Under the pieces are notes generated by a model. It worked only from the letters and a program-made list of their open reading frames with translations. It had not been told where the DNA came from and ran no database searches. A DNA stretch of 64,000 nt from Immersiella caudata (taxonomy: Eukaryota > Ascomycota > Sordariomycetes > Sordariales > Lasiosphaeriaceae). Of the stretch, positions 46,582-57,369 are shown in pieces (the first letter of the stretch is position 1; each line of letters starts with the position of its first letter). The position numbers were made by a program, and so were the translations under genes. The stretch lies in the NCBI GenBank assembly GCA_030512335.1, contig JAULSU010000003.1:620001-684000 (forward strand). The letters run 5' to 3'.

Positions 46582-48017
46582 ATGTTGGGGCGCCCGGATC
46601 GAGACACCCCGATTCCGAGCTGCGAGCCAAGTGTTGACGGCGCCGACTTACACGCATCGCAGGGGACCACCTAGTAAGTACTATCCCTCCCACGAGACGA
46701 GCTTGCGGACAGGGATGACAACTGACCTGATCAAGCACCCCTGCCACCTGTGAAGTTGATGCAGCGACTCTTACGCCCGTGACGCCACCGCTTCCCAGCG
46801 GCCCCGACTACAAGTGGACAGGCCAAGGAGGAGAGTCTCGCAATGAAGCACTACACAACCGGAAGATGTTCAGGTGTCCCTTTGACGTCGACAACGACGG
46901 CTTCTCCTAGTGCTCAACACCGCACCAGCGCGACAACGGAGCTTCTATAGACGACCACCTTGCCATAGCCTATGGCTTCTACCGCGACAACATGTAGGGT
47001 GAGAAATATCGACGTACTGAACACGACGCCCACGCGAGGAGCCTCAGCAAGCCTGTCTTGATCAAGTCCGTGATCGAGGAGAGAACCAGAGTCAGTAAAG
47101 CGCTTGTGACTATCCGGGATATGGACAAAAGAGCAGCAGTGACGCGATCCTTCTTTCGCTCTCAGGTCTGTATATGTGGACACATACACCCTTGATTTGC
47201 TCCTCCAGACACCCAGCCCCTCGATGCAAAGAAGAGAGACGACCTCGTCGAAGAGCTCACCAAACTCCGAATCAGACGAAGCGCTTGGAAGAAGCCATCC
47301 AAGCCGTCAGCAAGTACGCCGAGGAGAACCTATTACACTGCTTCCCAGGCAAGGTAACCCATAGTCCGGCGAATGACAATTACTTTGGTTCCTTTTTCAT
47401 GGGTCTTACCCCGCCCTCTTGGACCCCTGAGTCGGCGTCGGCTCCTCCTACTTATTTCCCTCTCCACGAGCCCTAAGTCACAACGGAGAACCCGTCCACC
47501 AAGAACCACTCCGCCCATCTTTGATGCCCGGACAGCTGCTACCCTTATTCCCACCGGCCCCATCCCCACTGAGGACGTTGGTCCTATGGGAACGCCTACC
47601 CCCGTCCCGGCTGTCGCTTCCACACAGGGTGTTCCCTTCCAAGCCTCGGCGCTGCAAATTCATCAGTATTGGGGTCCGCAACCTCTTTCTGACTCGGGCC
47701 TGCCGACCCGGACTGATCAACCCCAGGCTTCGCCTTCTATGACCTTGGCCGACGGCGTCAAGACTGGCAACGCGAACACCGATGGACTCGGAGAGGCTTC
47801 GCAGCAAAGCTTCACCGAGATGCTCAGGGAAGCTGAGGCTGCGGTTTTCGGTGATGGCCTGACAGGAGATGGGCACGTGGGCGCGGAGAACGTTGAGGGC
47901 GGCGGTTCTGAACAGGGGGAGATGCCTTTGACGGAGAAGAAGTCAGATTCGACGGGTCAGGAGGTTCAGGGGGAGAAGGTGCCCAACGCTGAAAAGGAGA
48001 TCAAGAAGTCCGAGTAG
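46582..48017 (+). pseudogene. decayed hypothetical gene
   Basis: Coding-like pieces in several frames. MLGRPDRDTPIPSCEPSVDG starts at 46582 and ends at a good donor (GTAAGT at 46674). The next exon-like piece starts at about 46737 and contains KWTGQGGESRNEALHNRKMF before a stop. Around 47210-47340 a coiled-coil-like stretch switches frame (KKRDDLVEELTKL, then TKRLEEAIQAVSKYAEENLL). The last open piece (about 47520-48017) is Pro/Thr-rich, then acidic, ending EKEIKKSE. I do not recognise the family. It is either a pseudogene or a multi-exon gene I could not splice. Confidence 0.35.
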
Positions 48018-48382
48018 ATGAGGAGCTCGCAGATAAGCTGTCTGATGGAAGACAGGAGAATGGCAGAGGGTTGAGCCTGAGAGGGATGTATTTTCGGACC
48101 TTCCGTTTGCGGAGCGATGGCGGTTGAGACGCCGCAGCAGGGGTTTCTTCTGTGATTTGGAGCACTGGCCTGGACTGTGTTAGGATAGGGTTAGCATGAA
48201 TTCGAGGGGCGAATAGAATGCTTCAGGCAGAGGGACTGGGGAAGGATCGACGCCACGGGCGCATCTACCCCTTTATCTCGCACAATGCGCTTCCACTCAG
48301 GGTTGCCCCCTTTTCAAGGCTAAGCTATCATTATCTACGAGTAATAGCATCCATGCACCAACCTGTCTCCTAGCCGCTATCG

Positions 48383-48666
48383 CTCGCTTACAGCAGCCGG
48401 ATGCAACGGCAAGGCCGGCGACTTCTTTGCCGTGTGGAAGAAGGTCGGCCAGACGGCCTACACGGTGGGCCAGAAGCGCGAGCCCAATTGCGGCGCTGTC
48501 AATTATGGGCCCAACTATTGACATCATCTGGTCGCCCAACGCGAACAAAGCAAACAGCAACTATTACTGCGTTTACGGTCGCAAGTACGTTCGCAACATT
48601 GGCGATGGCTGGGTCAACAAGGATGGTGGCTGTCCTTGGGGACCAGAGAAGAAATGCGACATGTAG
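48383..48666 (+). pseudogene. fragment of a small Cys-rich (possibly secreted) protein
   Basis: After an acceptor-like TTACAG, one frame reads GCNGKAGDFFAVWKKVG and on to PNCGAVNYGPN, then stops. The neighbouring frame continues IDIIWSPNANKANSNYYCV and ends CPWGPEKKCDM before a TAG at 48664-48666. The two halves look like one Cys-rich domain broken by a one-base shift near 48508. No signal-peptide exon is found upstream. Its stop is 18 bp from the stop of the convergent reductase gene. Confidence 0.5.
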
Positions 48667-48684
48667 TAACTTTGTATCTTACTC

Positions 48685-49806
48685 TTACTCCGCGATCCTG
48701 ATGACGATCTTCCCTTTCGCGTGCTTGCTCGCAAGCTTCTCAAACGCCTGTACACCATAGGTAGTTAGCAAACAATCCCAAAACATATCCATGACCTCGT
48801 TACTCACCTCCAACGCATCCTCCATCTTGTGCTCTGAATCAATCGGCGTGTCCTTCACCACCCCCTCCTCTACCCACTCCTTCACCTCCTCCGCCATCCT
48901 CCCACTCGGCGCCAACCCCAACAAATCATACCCCCTCGGCGTGCCCCCCAACATCACCGGCCTCAGCTTATTCCTCACAAACGGCACAATCCCCTGCGTC
49001 CTGCCTCCCACAATACTCACAAACCTCCCGCCCTCTTTTAAATACTTCGGACACTCATCATACAACCTTTGCCCACCCGCACAATCAAAAATCCAATCCA
49101 ACGTCTCCCCCTCCTCCTTCCCAAACCTCCCCTCCAAAAACCCTTCCAAGTCCGGCTCCGCCGTCCCGTAATCCACATGCTCGTCCGCCCCCAGCCCCAT
49201 CACAAACCCCCTATTGCCCCCCGAACAAACCGCCACGACCCTCGCGCCCCTCCCCTTGGCCGCCTGCACGAGTATACTCCCGACCCCTCCGCTCGCCCCA
49301 TTGATCAACACCTTTTCTCCCGGTTTCAGTCCACCTGCTGCTTGAATGACAAGAGCGGCCGTCTGCCCTGCGATTCCCATCATCCCCGCCGCTTGTCGCA
49401 TTTCCATACCCTCGGGAACCTTGACGACCTGCCCCTGCGGTACGCTAATGTACTCACATAACGTCCCCGTCCCAAAGGCGATTTGTCCCACGCCTAAAGC
49501 GCCGCAGACGGCGTCACCTACTTCCACCCCTTTGACTGCAGGTCCGGTAGCGATTACCGTACCGGAGAAATCCATACAGGGCACGGCATTCTGTCGGAAG
49601 GGAAGCCAGGTTGGTAGGACGTTGATGAGGTGGAGATCGACGGGGTTGAGAGCGGCGTGGGAGATGCGAACGAGGAGGTTGGAGGAGCGAGGGGGAGGGG
49701 GAGTGGGATGGGAAGGGGAGAGAGAGAGGGTTTTTGAAGAGGGGGGGCCGTTGGCGGTGACGAGCCAGGCTTTCATGGTGGGGGGGATTGGTGATGGGGT
49801 TGTCAT
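48685..49806 (-). CDS. MDR-family NAD(P)H quinone oxidoreductase-like (353 aa)
   Basis: Exons 49806-48808 and 48747-48685. The intron (48748-48807, GTGAGT; TGCTAAC; ACAG) is exactly 60 bp and in frame, so an intron-retaining reading is also open. Splicing yields DALEAFEKLASKHAKGKIV, the usual MDR C-terminus. The start is ATG 49806; an internal ATG (49776) begins the conserved MKAWLV. Domains: GroES-like N-terminal domain, then the Rossmann motif GASGGVGSILVQAAKGRGA. The structural and catalytic Cys clusters of zinc alcohol dehydrogenases are absent, so it belongs with zinc-free quinone oxidoreductase/enoyl-reductase-like members. Substrate unknown. Confidence 0.87.
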   Translation of the reverse strand: MTTPSPIPPTMKAWLVTANGPPSSKTLSLSPSHPTPPPPRSSNLLVRISHAALNPVDLHLINVLPTWLPFRQNAVPCMDFSGTVIATGPAVKGVEVGDAVCGALGVGQIAFGTGTLCEYISVPQGQVVKVPEGMEMRQAAGMMGIAGQTAALVIQAAGGLKPGEKVLINGASGGVGSILVQAAKGRGARVVAVCSGGNRGFVMGLGADEHVDYGTAEPDLEGFLEGRFGKEEGETLDWIFDCAGGQRLYDECPKYLKEGGRFVSIVGGRTQGIVPFVRNKLRPVMLGGTPRGYDLLGLAPSGRMAEEVKEWVEEGVVKDTPIDSEHKMEDALEVSNEVMDMFWDCLLTTYGVQAFEKLASKHAKGKIVIRIAE

Positions 49807-50599
49807 GGTGTCCTTGGGATGTGCTGAGAGGGTTGATCTTTGGGGAGGCGTTTTGGCGTTGGGGAATGATAGGGTGGATGCGCTGGCGCGCTGGAAATGT
49901 TGATCGATTTGGTGAGGTATTCGCTGCGTGGAGTTGTTGTTTGGGATGCGGCGCAGTGCTGTGGACTTGCGCGATGCTGCTGCTGATGGAGATATTCCGC
50001 CGTCGTTGATTGCTGAGGTGAGGTTGTCTTTTGAGGTCAAGGGCGTGGCGTGGTGATAACCTTCTGAAACAATGGTGGGGCAAACGGCCACAGCGCAACT
50101 ATTTGGCCGTCGGGCTAATTGTCGGCCAGGGACCTCCTTGGCGGAAATTCAGACCACGAGCCACCGAATCATTTGGCCAATCCTTGGCCAGAAAAAAAAC
50201 ATAATAATTCCATTGGTCAGGTTTCAAAGTGTGTCTGAAACGTTCCCAGTCCGTTTTCAGCTCTCCCGTTTAAAGTCTGGATTCTTAGATGGCACTTGGG
50301 TGCGTTTTGGCGGCCACACACGACGAAGACGTGAAGGAAGGCGTTTTATGTAGTGTAGGGCGTTTTGTATCACGACTTCACTTTCCTTTGGATTTCTAGT
50401 TGTAATTTCGACTGGGTTTCTTTGCCATATCATCTGATCATTATCGATCCAACCTCAGCTCACCACCTCGTAGCTCCAGTTGAGTGCGAACGCCTTACAG
50501 AAAGCGCAGATAAGTGATGGGAGTGATTTGTGGCCGCCGCATGTCGCGAAAAGGGGCGGAGATAACCACAGCACGCATTGCATTTTCTGGGGCTGAAGA

Positions 50600-51460
50600 G
50601 GGGTCTGAGCCTGTTGAGCTACGCAGTCACCTGCACCAACCACAGCCACGCGTCCTCCTTTGTTATAACTAGATCCCCGCCGTATTATCAGTTCAAATTT
50701 CGCCACCGCATTAACGACACACAGCCTCCGGGTTCGAAATACCCCAATGGCTCCTACATTTTCACCCCTGGCGGAAAGCCGGTCTTCGACGCCTCCTTGA
50801 TTGAGCGTTTTCCTACCAGGCAGTTATGCACGCGTTCAACGCCAATCTCGTCGGCTCGCTCTTGGATACCGCAGTGGGTGAATACGGTGTTGAAGGATTA
50901 CCCCTATTGTACTTGAGCCGGACAAACGACCTGAGTTATCTCACTGACTACATGTTCGACGGCCGGTCTCTTCGATCCCCGCCGGGCATATAGGACGGCC
51001 AAATCGATTGCTGAAGACGAGACACTAACCGGGACCATAGAACACGTACTGGAAGAGATGTTTATCAACGCGACCCTTTCCCTGATGAGCTCCCCAATAC
51101 TACAGTACATCTCCTTCCAGCCCCCCTTAACTTGAACGCAACCGACAAACTAACACCCCACACCCCCAGACCAAACTATACACCCCCCTACGCCCCACCA
51201 GACACCGCCCCGGTGACATCAACCGTGTACCAAACGTCTACGTATACTTCGTATCCACCCTCTAGATCTCATACGGTCTAACCATCGGCGCGACGCTGGT
51301 CTCAGTGATGGTGGGATTCCTCACAGCCGTAAAGAACCAAGGGGTATACAGCGACAGCTTCTCGACCGTTTTGCGGGTGTCCTACGGCGCGACCTTGTTG
51401 GCGCCGTTGGCTGTGGGGGGATACGGATGGCAAGAGTCCAATGGCGAGATATATTGAGGA
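50600..51460 (+). pseudogene. decayed fungal multi-pass membrane protein
   Basis: Pieces in different frames are separated by stops: YQFKFRHRINDTQPPGSKYP (from about 50690), LVGSLLDTAVGEYGVEGLPLL (about 50848), a Pro/Tyr linker (about 51165-51260), then a helix-like YGLTIGATLVSVMVGFLTAV and VSYGATLLAPLAVGGYGW (about 51266-51432). The order matches large uncharacterised fungal integral membrane proteins with a C-terminal helix pair. Several independent breaks indicate a true pseudogene. Confidence 0.55.
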
Positions 51461-52088
51461 TGTTACGGTGGAGTTTAGAGCGTAGCTAGGTGGGTGCTGG
51501 TGACGTTTCTTGGAATGCTGGACCAGAATTCCAGCAATGGTATTATTCTTAAAGTTGGGGCGGGGGGACTCTGTGGCTCTCATGTTGGTGCTCTCTCATC
51601 GGCGCTTAAGCTATGGTAGTTAGTTGTGGGGAGGGGACGCTGACGGAGTCCTCCGTTTCGTAGTGGCAAAGGGTAGCTCTGGTTCTAAATCGGTGGTTGA
51701 GCCTCAGCCCGGGATATCCTTGTCCTAAGGCGGAATTTCACGTCGCCTGCCGCCGAATGATTGTTTCGCCGTTGCAAAAACCAGCAGACGGCAACCTTGG
51801 TCAATCTCCTTCCGAATGAACTCCAAATGAACAAGCATGTATGCATTGGCGGCCACAAAGTCTCCGAGCAGGTGCTCTTAGTGAGCCGACCTGCACGGCG
51901 CGGCTGCGTATGACGGGACGGAATGCAACGGCGTTGCCGACCTCGGTTTGTGATAAAAATACAATACTGATGATAGAGCAGCCATAGGGTATGCCGTAAA
52001 AGAAACGCCAAACCAGAACCATATCCAGGACGCCAGACGAAAGAAACCACCGCTCCCTAGTACATGTGAACCCAGCCTGGTCCGCTTC
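51461..52088. other. intergenic
   Basis: No supportable gene; right part is the 3' flank of the ATG17 gene. Confidence 0.45.
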
Positions 52089-53696
52089 TTATCGTATCGT
52101 CTTCCGTCTCTTCCCCTCCGCCGGCCTCGCGTTCTTCAGCGTCGGGGTGCTTGCCTCTCGCGTTTTGGATCCCTCCACGCTGTTGCCGACGCCGTCGTCG
52201 CCATCCACAGGTACAACCTCCCACCTCTGCGTTGGCCCGGTCATGCCGGCCCAGAGATCGGTTGGTAGGAACTCACCAATCTCTTGACGAAAGTGCTCAC
52301 GCTCCTTGCGGTCGGCCTCGACCAGCTTGTTTACCGCCTCTTTCGCCTTGCGCCATGTGGCTGTGATCTTGTCTTGCACCGAACGTCTGCGCTCGACCTC
52401 GAGCAGCAAACTGTCGTAGGCGCCATAATAGCCGTCGTAGAAGCGCTTGAGCTCATCCATCTCATCCAGCTTCCCTAGAACAATGTCCCTCTCATCCTCC
52501 CAGCGTTGCGCGAACTCGGCCTCAGCCTGAACGTAGCTTTGTAGCCGAGAACCGATCTCCTCAAGGACGTAGAACGCAGCTATGGTCGATACATAAGCGG
52601 CCCGCATCTGGTCCGTCTGCTCTTTGAGGGCGCCAAAGTCCGCCTCCATCTGCTGGAGCACCGCTTGGATCTCGGCAACCACCTCATCCACCTCTGGGGC
52701 ATCCTGCACTACGACTTGTACCACCTCCGCACGTTCCTGCGGGTCCATGGACTCGATTTCGGCCGCCGCATGTGTATCTTGGTCGGCGATTACCCCTGAT
52801 ATAGACACAGGATCACCGGCGTCGGTCACTTCGGCTGCCTTCCTAAGCGCAAGCGCCGCGCCGCCCTCGGTTGCTCGTACTGCCTTGACGCACATGTCAA
52901 AGTGTCTGGTAAGCGAGGCGAGATGTTGGGCCATATCGTGCGAGTGGGCTGTCAGCGATGCAAGCAGGTGTGGCATGGGCTGATATGCGCCAGATGAGTC
53001 GGGGGATGCTGGGGATGCAGCAGACGCCATGGCCTTGTTGAGGGTGCGCAGGTCGGTGTCGAAGCGGAGGAGGTCGCCATCGAAAGAGGTTTGGGCAGCC
53101 TGCAAAGATTTTGTCAGTGGTGCGTCTCAAAAGCGAGACAAAGGGAAGGCCTTGGGTACCTGGAGCTCCTTGATGCTCTCCTTCACCGTGTCCCGCATTG
53201 TGTCCACCTTTTTCTCGTCGACGAAGTCCATCAAACGCTTCTGCTCCTCGCCCAGCGGGCGGAAGACGGGGTCGACAATGGTCTCTCGCAGCATATCAAT
53301 GGCTTGCTCGAGACGGGTGTTGGCAGCGTCGAGAGTGCGGAGGAGGTTCTTAAAGTCGCGGCGACCGCCTTCGTATGCCCGTGTCATGCCCCGACGGACC
53401 TGGCGCAGGATGCGCACCTGGTCGCTGATGCCCTGGCGGAGGAAGCTAGTCTGGGCGCTCAAGATGATTGCTTCCTCATGCATCTCCCGTGCGTGTGTAG
53501 CGAGGTCGTGGGCGCGCAAGACGAGCGTCATCGACGAGAGGGACTGCTTGGCGGCGAGGAGGTGCTTGACGAGGACCTCAACAGGTACATCGTCGGCGTT
53601 GAACTCGGTTGAGCTAGGGTCGTCATCGTTTTGTTCGGGACTTTGATCGTGGTAGGAGCGCGACTCCGACGACGAGGCTGAGGTTGGGGACATCAT
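52089..53696 (-). CDS. ATG17: autophagy scaffold protein Atg17 (515 aa)
   Basis: Exons 53696-53160 and 53099-52089; 60-bp intron (GTACCC donor, CACTGAC branch, GCAG acceptor). The protein is almost entirely helical coiled coil, with LLAAKQSLSSMTLVLRAHDL near the N-terminus and the family's C-terminal signature EFLPTDLWAGM near residue 465. Atg17 is the dimeric crescent-shaped scaffold of the Atg1 kinase complex (with Atg29-Atg31 or equivalents), organising the phagophore assembly site at the vacuole on starvation. The Ser-rich start and the basic tail (GKRRKTIR) are probably disordered. The gene is divergent from the Rio1 kinase gene over a 1.2-kb region. Confidence 0.9.
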
Positions 53697-54915
53697 TTCG
53701 AAGGCAGACGTCGCAGGGCGGAGGCTCGGAAGCGGATGAAGCGATGAAAGGAGAATTGCTGGATCGGACGGAAACTTGGCGCGCAGTGCATGGCGCGGTG
53801 GTAGCTCTACGGCATCGTGCTCGTCAAAACAAAGTTAAGCGTTCGGCACGAACGGGGCGGAAGAGAAGGTCGGGACCAGGCTCGGCAAGCTGGAGGCCTG
53901 GAGTGTTCAAGATGCAGCTTCTTTGGTGATACGGGTGGGCCAGGATGAGTGCAACAACGGACGGCTGGCAGCGGGAGCGCACAGACCATTGGGTCCAAGC
54001 GATTGGATCTGTCTTGGCAGCATTGGCCAACAAACACGCACGCCAAGCGTGATGTTTGCTCTCGAATCAACACGATGCACTCAGGGCCATCGTCGGCATG
54101 ATGTGACGGAGCGTCGTCAAAGGCGCTCTGTCACTTCTGTGTCACTTCAAAGCGCCTGCCAGCTCTGCTGCGTATATCCCGCGGATCTTGTGTTCTGGAG
54201 ACGCCTCTAGGTGGTTGGCCATGGTAGACCGGGCGCGTTTGAGCTGCCATCAGGAGGGACAGCAGGAGTTGCGCTCTCTACAGGGTTTGTTCCTTGGTTT
54301 GGCTAACACTGGACCTTTGGCGGCATTTAGATACCCAGATCATCGACACCAGCGCCTATGGGGACGTCTTGGAGGGTTCATCATGGCGTCGTGTGACTTG
54401 ACACGGGCTCAACATTCTTCGTGCCCGCTCGGTCAAACATAGCCCGTGCCTCCTGAGCTCTCTAAATACGGCTTACTTTTCGAGATAAGGCGTAGAGATA
54501 CCTCTCTAATGTCTTTTCACATTTCGAAAACGGCTTTTTCGCTTCCTCAAAGGGCTCCTGCCTTTCTCATTACCGGGTTGGAGGGTTGGGTTTGACGGCT
54601 CATAACCCAGGCGGGGGCCCTAAGACAAACCGGAAAAGGCGTTGTGGAAATACAAAGAGGTGTGCAAAAGATTTTCTCATACCATCTGCTGCGACAAGCA
54701 AAGCCTCTTGGGAATGTCAGGAGGCATTCGCTCTTCCCATCAAGGGGACAGGACTTCCAGCCCGGCACCCTAACCCTGGAGAAGACGACCCCGCGATTCG
54801 ATAAGATAAGGATTCATCCCACCAAAAAATTGGGCTGTTTTGCTTTCGGTGACGCATTCTTGCCTCTTGCCTTCTACAAATTCTGCTGTTGGTATTTCTC
54901 GAAAGAAGACTCAAA
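53697..54915. other. divergent intergenic region, ATG17/RIO1
   Basis: About 1.2 kb holding both promoters. Open frames are short and overlapping. No TATA element is convincing. Confidence 0.45.
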
Positions 54916-56583
54916 ATGGCCTCTTCCCAATCGATTCCAGAGGTTGGGCCGCATCAGCCACCGTATAACTACACAGCAAACCAGGGCTACCAGCAATCCA
55001 CCGATCCGGCGCTACCAGAGCTGACGCGGGGCGCCCCACCAACCGGCGAGGCAGTTGATGACGACGACGACTACCTCGACGATGTTTTCGACAGCGCCGA
55101 TGAGCTTGAAGAGGACGGTTGGGACCCCGAAGCCACCGATCTGACCAAGTCATACAACCGCCAGCGCCAGCTCCACGGCCAGTCTGATGGCGTCGCCGTG
55201 CCCCGCTCCAACGCCCAAAAGCCGACCGCAAACACATTCGCGAGCATCGACGACCAAGTTTCTGCGCTCTCGAAACACGCTGCCAAGATTCGTCTGGACG
55301 ATGTCAAGCAAAGCCAAGGGCGCGAAAAGGACAAGGCTGATCGCGCCACCAGCGAGTTGGTGCTGGACCAGCGCACGCGCATGATCCTCCTACAAATGAT
55401 CAACCGCGGCATCGTCAGCGAAATACACGGCGCGATCAGCACAGGAAAGGAGGCCAACGTCTACGGCGCTGTCCTACATCCAGAAGATGGAAGCGCGTCG
55501 ATACAACGGGCCATCAAGGTGTACAAGACATCGATTCTCGTCTTCAAGGATCGCGAGCGATACATCACGGGCGAGCACCGCTTTAAGGGCGGATCTGAGA
55601 AGGGGAATAACAGGAAAATGGTCAAGCTTTGGGCAGAGAAGGAGTTCCGCAACTTGAGGCGTCTGCACTCGGCCGGCATCAACTGCCCCGAGCCGCTGAA
55701 GCTCAAGCTCCACGTTTTGGTCATGGAGTTCCTGGGAGACAAGCGTGGGTATGCGTATCCTCGGCTCAGAGATGCCCGTCTTGACGGCGAAGACATTGAG
55801 AAGCAATGGAGGGACCTCTACATTCAGCTCCTAGGCATCATGCGCCGCCTGTACCAGGTCTGCAGGCTGGTGCACGCCGATTTAAGCGAGTACAACATTC
55901 TCTACAACGGCAACAAGCTGTACATCATCGATGTCTCTCAGTCTGTCGAGCACGATCATCCTCGCGCTCTAGAGTTCCTGCGCATGGATATCAAGAACGT
56001 CGGCGACTATTTCAGGAGACAGGGCGTTGACACTCTGCAGGACAGGGCCATCTTCAACTTTATCACCGCACCGGAGGGGCCAGTGGAGGAGCCAGCGCTC
56101 GCTCAGGCCGTAGAGCACCTGTACGAGGTCCGGCCCGCCGCCGCCGAGGGTGACGCAGCTGCCGCTGAGTTGGAGGTCGACAATGAAGTTTTCCGCAACC
56201 AATACATTCCCCAGACACTGGAAGAGGTTTACGACATCGAGAAGGACGCCCAGAAGCTGGGGACTGCTCAGGGGGAACAGCTTGTGTACCGCAACCTTCT
56301 AGCAGACCAAGTGGTGGTGCCCAAGCAGAAGACGGAGGGTGAAGACGAGGAGAGTGGAGACTCTGAAGACTCCGAGGACGGGGCGTCTCTGGGAAGTGAC
56401 GACAGCGAGGATGAGAGCCGCTTTGAGAAGGGAACTCCAAGGGGCAAGCGTTTCATTGACAAGGGCGAGAAGAAGCAACACAAGGAGGCGGTGAAGGAGG
56501 CAAAACGAGAGAAGAGGAAGGAGAAGATGCCAAAAGCGATGAAGAAAAAGTTGGTGTCGTCGTCGTCGCGGAAGAAGAAATGA
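54916..56583 (+). CDS. RIO1: Rio1 atypical protein kinase (555 aa)
   Basis: Intronless; ATG 54916 in TCAAAATGGC context. The N-terminal ~130 residues are acidic (DDDDDYLDDVFDSADELEED). The RIO kinase fold follows with the ATP loop STGKEANVY (about 175-183), the catalytic loop LVHADLSEYNIL and the metal-binding IIDVSQSVEHDHP; the flexible loop contains ERYITGEHRFK. The C-terminal ~100 residues are acidic (SGDSEDSEDG) and then very basic, ending in SSSSRKKK, typical of Rio1. Rio1 acts in final maturation of the 40S ribosomal subunit in the cytoplasm and is essential in yeasts. All catalytic residues are present. Confidence 0.96.
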   Translation: MASSQSIPEVGPHQPPYNYTANQGYQQSTDPALPELTRGAPPTGEAVDDDDDYLDDVFDSADELEEDGWDPEATDLTKSYNRQRQLHGQSDGVAVPRSNAQKPTANTFASIDDQVSALSKHAAKIRLDDVKQSQGREKDKADRATSELVLDQRTRMILLQMINRGIVSEIHGAISTGKEANVYGAVLHPEDGSASIQRAIKVYKTSILVFKDRERYITGEHRFKGGSEKGNNRKMVKLWAEKEFRNLRRLHSAGINCPEPLKLKLHVLVMEFLGDKRGYAYPRLRDARLDGEDIEKQWRDLYIQLLGIMRRLYQVCRLVHADLSEYNILYNGNKLYIIDVSQSVEHDHPRALEFLRMDIKNVGDYFRRQGVDTLQDRAIFNFITAPEGPVEEPALAQAVEHLYEVRPAAAEGDAAAAELEVDNEVFRNQYIPQTLEEVYDIEKDAQKLGTAQGEQLVYRNLLADQVVVPKQKTEGEDEESGDSEDSEDGASLGSDDSEDESRFEKGTPRGKRFIDKGEKKQHKEAVKEAKREKRKEKMPKAMKKKLVSSSSRKKK

Positions 56584-57369
56584 ATGTAGCAGCCTACGAG
56601 AGACGGAACACCTCCTTGTCGGTCATCTCTAGCACTTCGTTGCCAGATGAGCGTGTTGGAGGAAGCGTTTTGGAAGAGCACGGCAATCGGATGATGAAGG
56701 CAAACTGCTTGAGAAGCAGCGGTCAACGCAGCGTTTTGCATGCATTGCTGAACCTCGGGCCGCCCTTCTCGGTGGAGCAGATCCAAGTAGGCCCAACGGC
56801 TTACCATGACGATCAAAGAGAGCCCTGACGATTACCATATGTTTACCAAGAGTTTAGAAGAACCAATGTTCAAATGGATCACCCCTTTATACTTTCCTGT
56901 TATGCGTGGGAGAAGTGAAGCAAAGGCCCGTAATAAACCGGAAACGGCGTTGCTGACATGCGGAGAGGTCTATGGGATCTTTTTACGACCTGTATAATAA
57001 AGAGCAAGGCCTGCCGCACATTCAGTCTACCTGGGCCACTTCTGACCAAGGGGGGAGGGGGAAACGTCAGTCGTGTGTCTTGCCATGTGACTGTGTCACT
57101 ATAGTAGCCATCTCCGTGTTCTGCTCACGGCTACTTCCACTTTAATCCTGCAACTCACAACATGGACACAACGGGGACTCATGCTTTGGGCGATTCAAGG
57201 TTGATGGACTACAGTACTCGATCGACAAATGGCATCAACTTACCACAAGCAGCCACCTTCACCAACCCTCCCAAGCATAGCTCCCCAGAGTCCCCAGTCC
57301 CGAGCTGGATCTGTTGACTCTACCCAACCAGCCTATTAACCCGCCAGATTCCCCCCCCCCAACCTGCAT
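56584..57369. other. intergenic between convergent genes
   Basis: 3' flanks of RIO1 and the DUF1996 gene; short open frames only. A C-run lies near 57352-57360. Confidence 0.45.
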
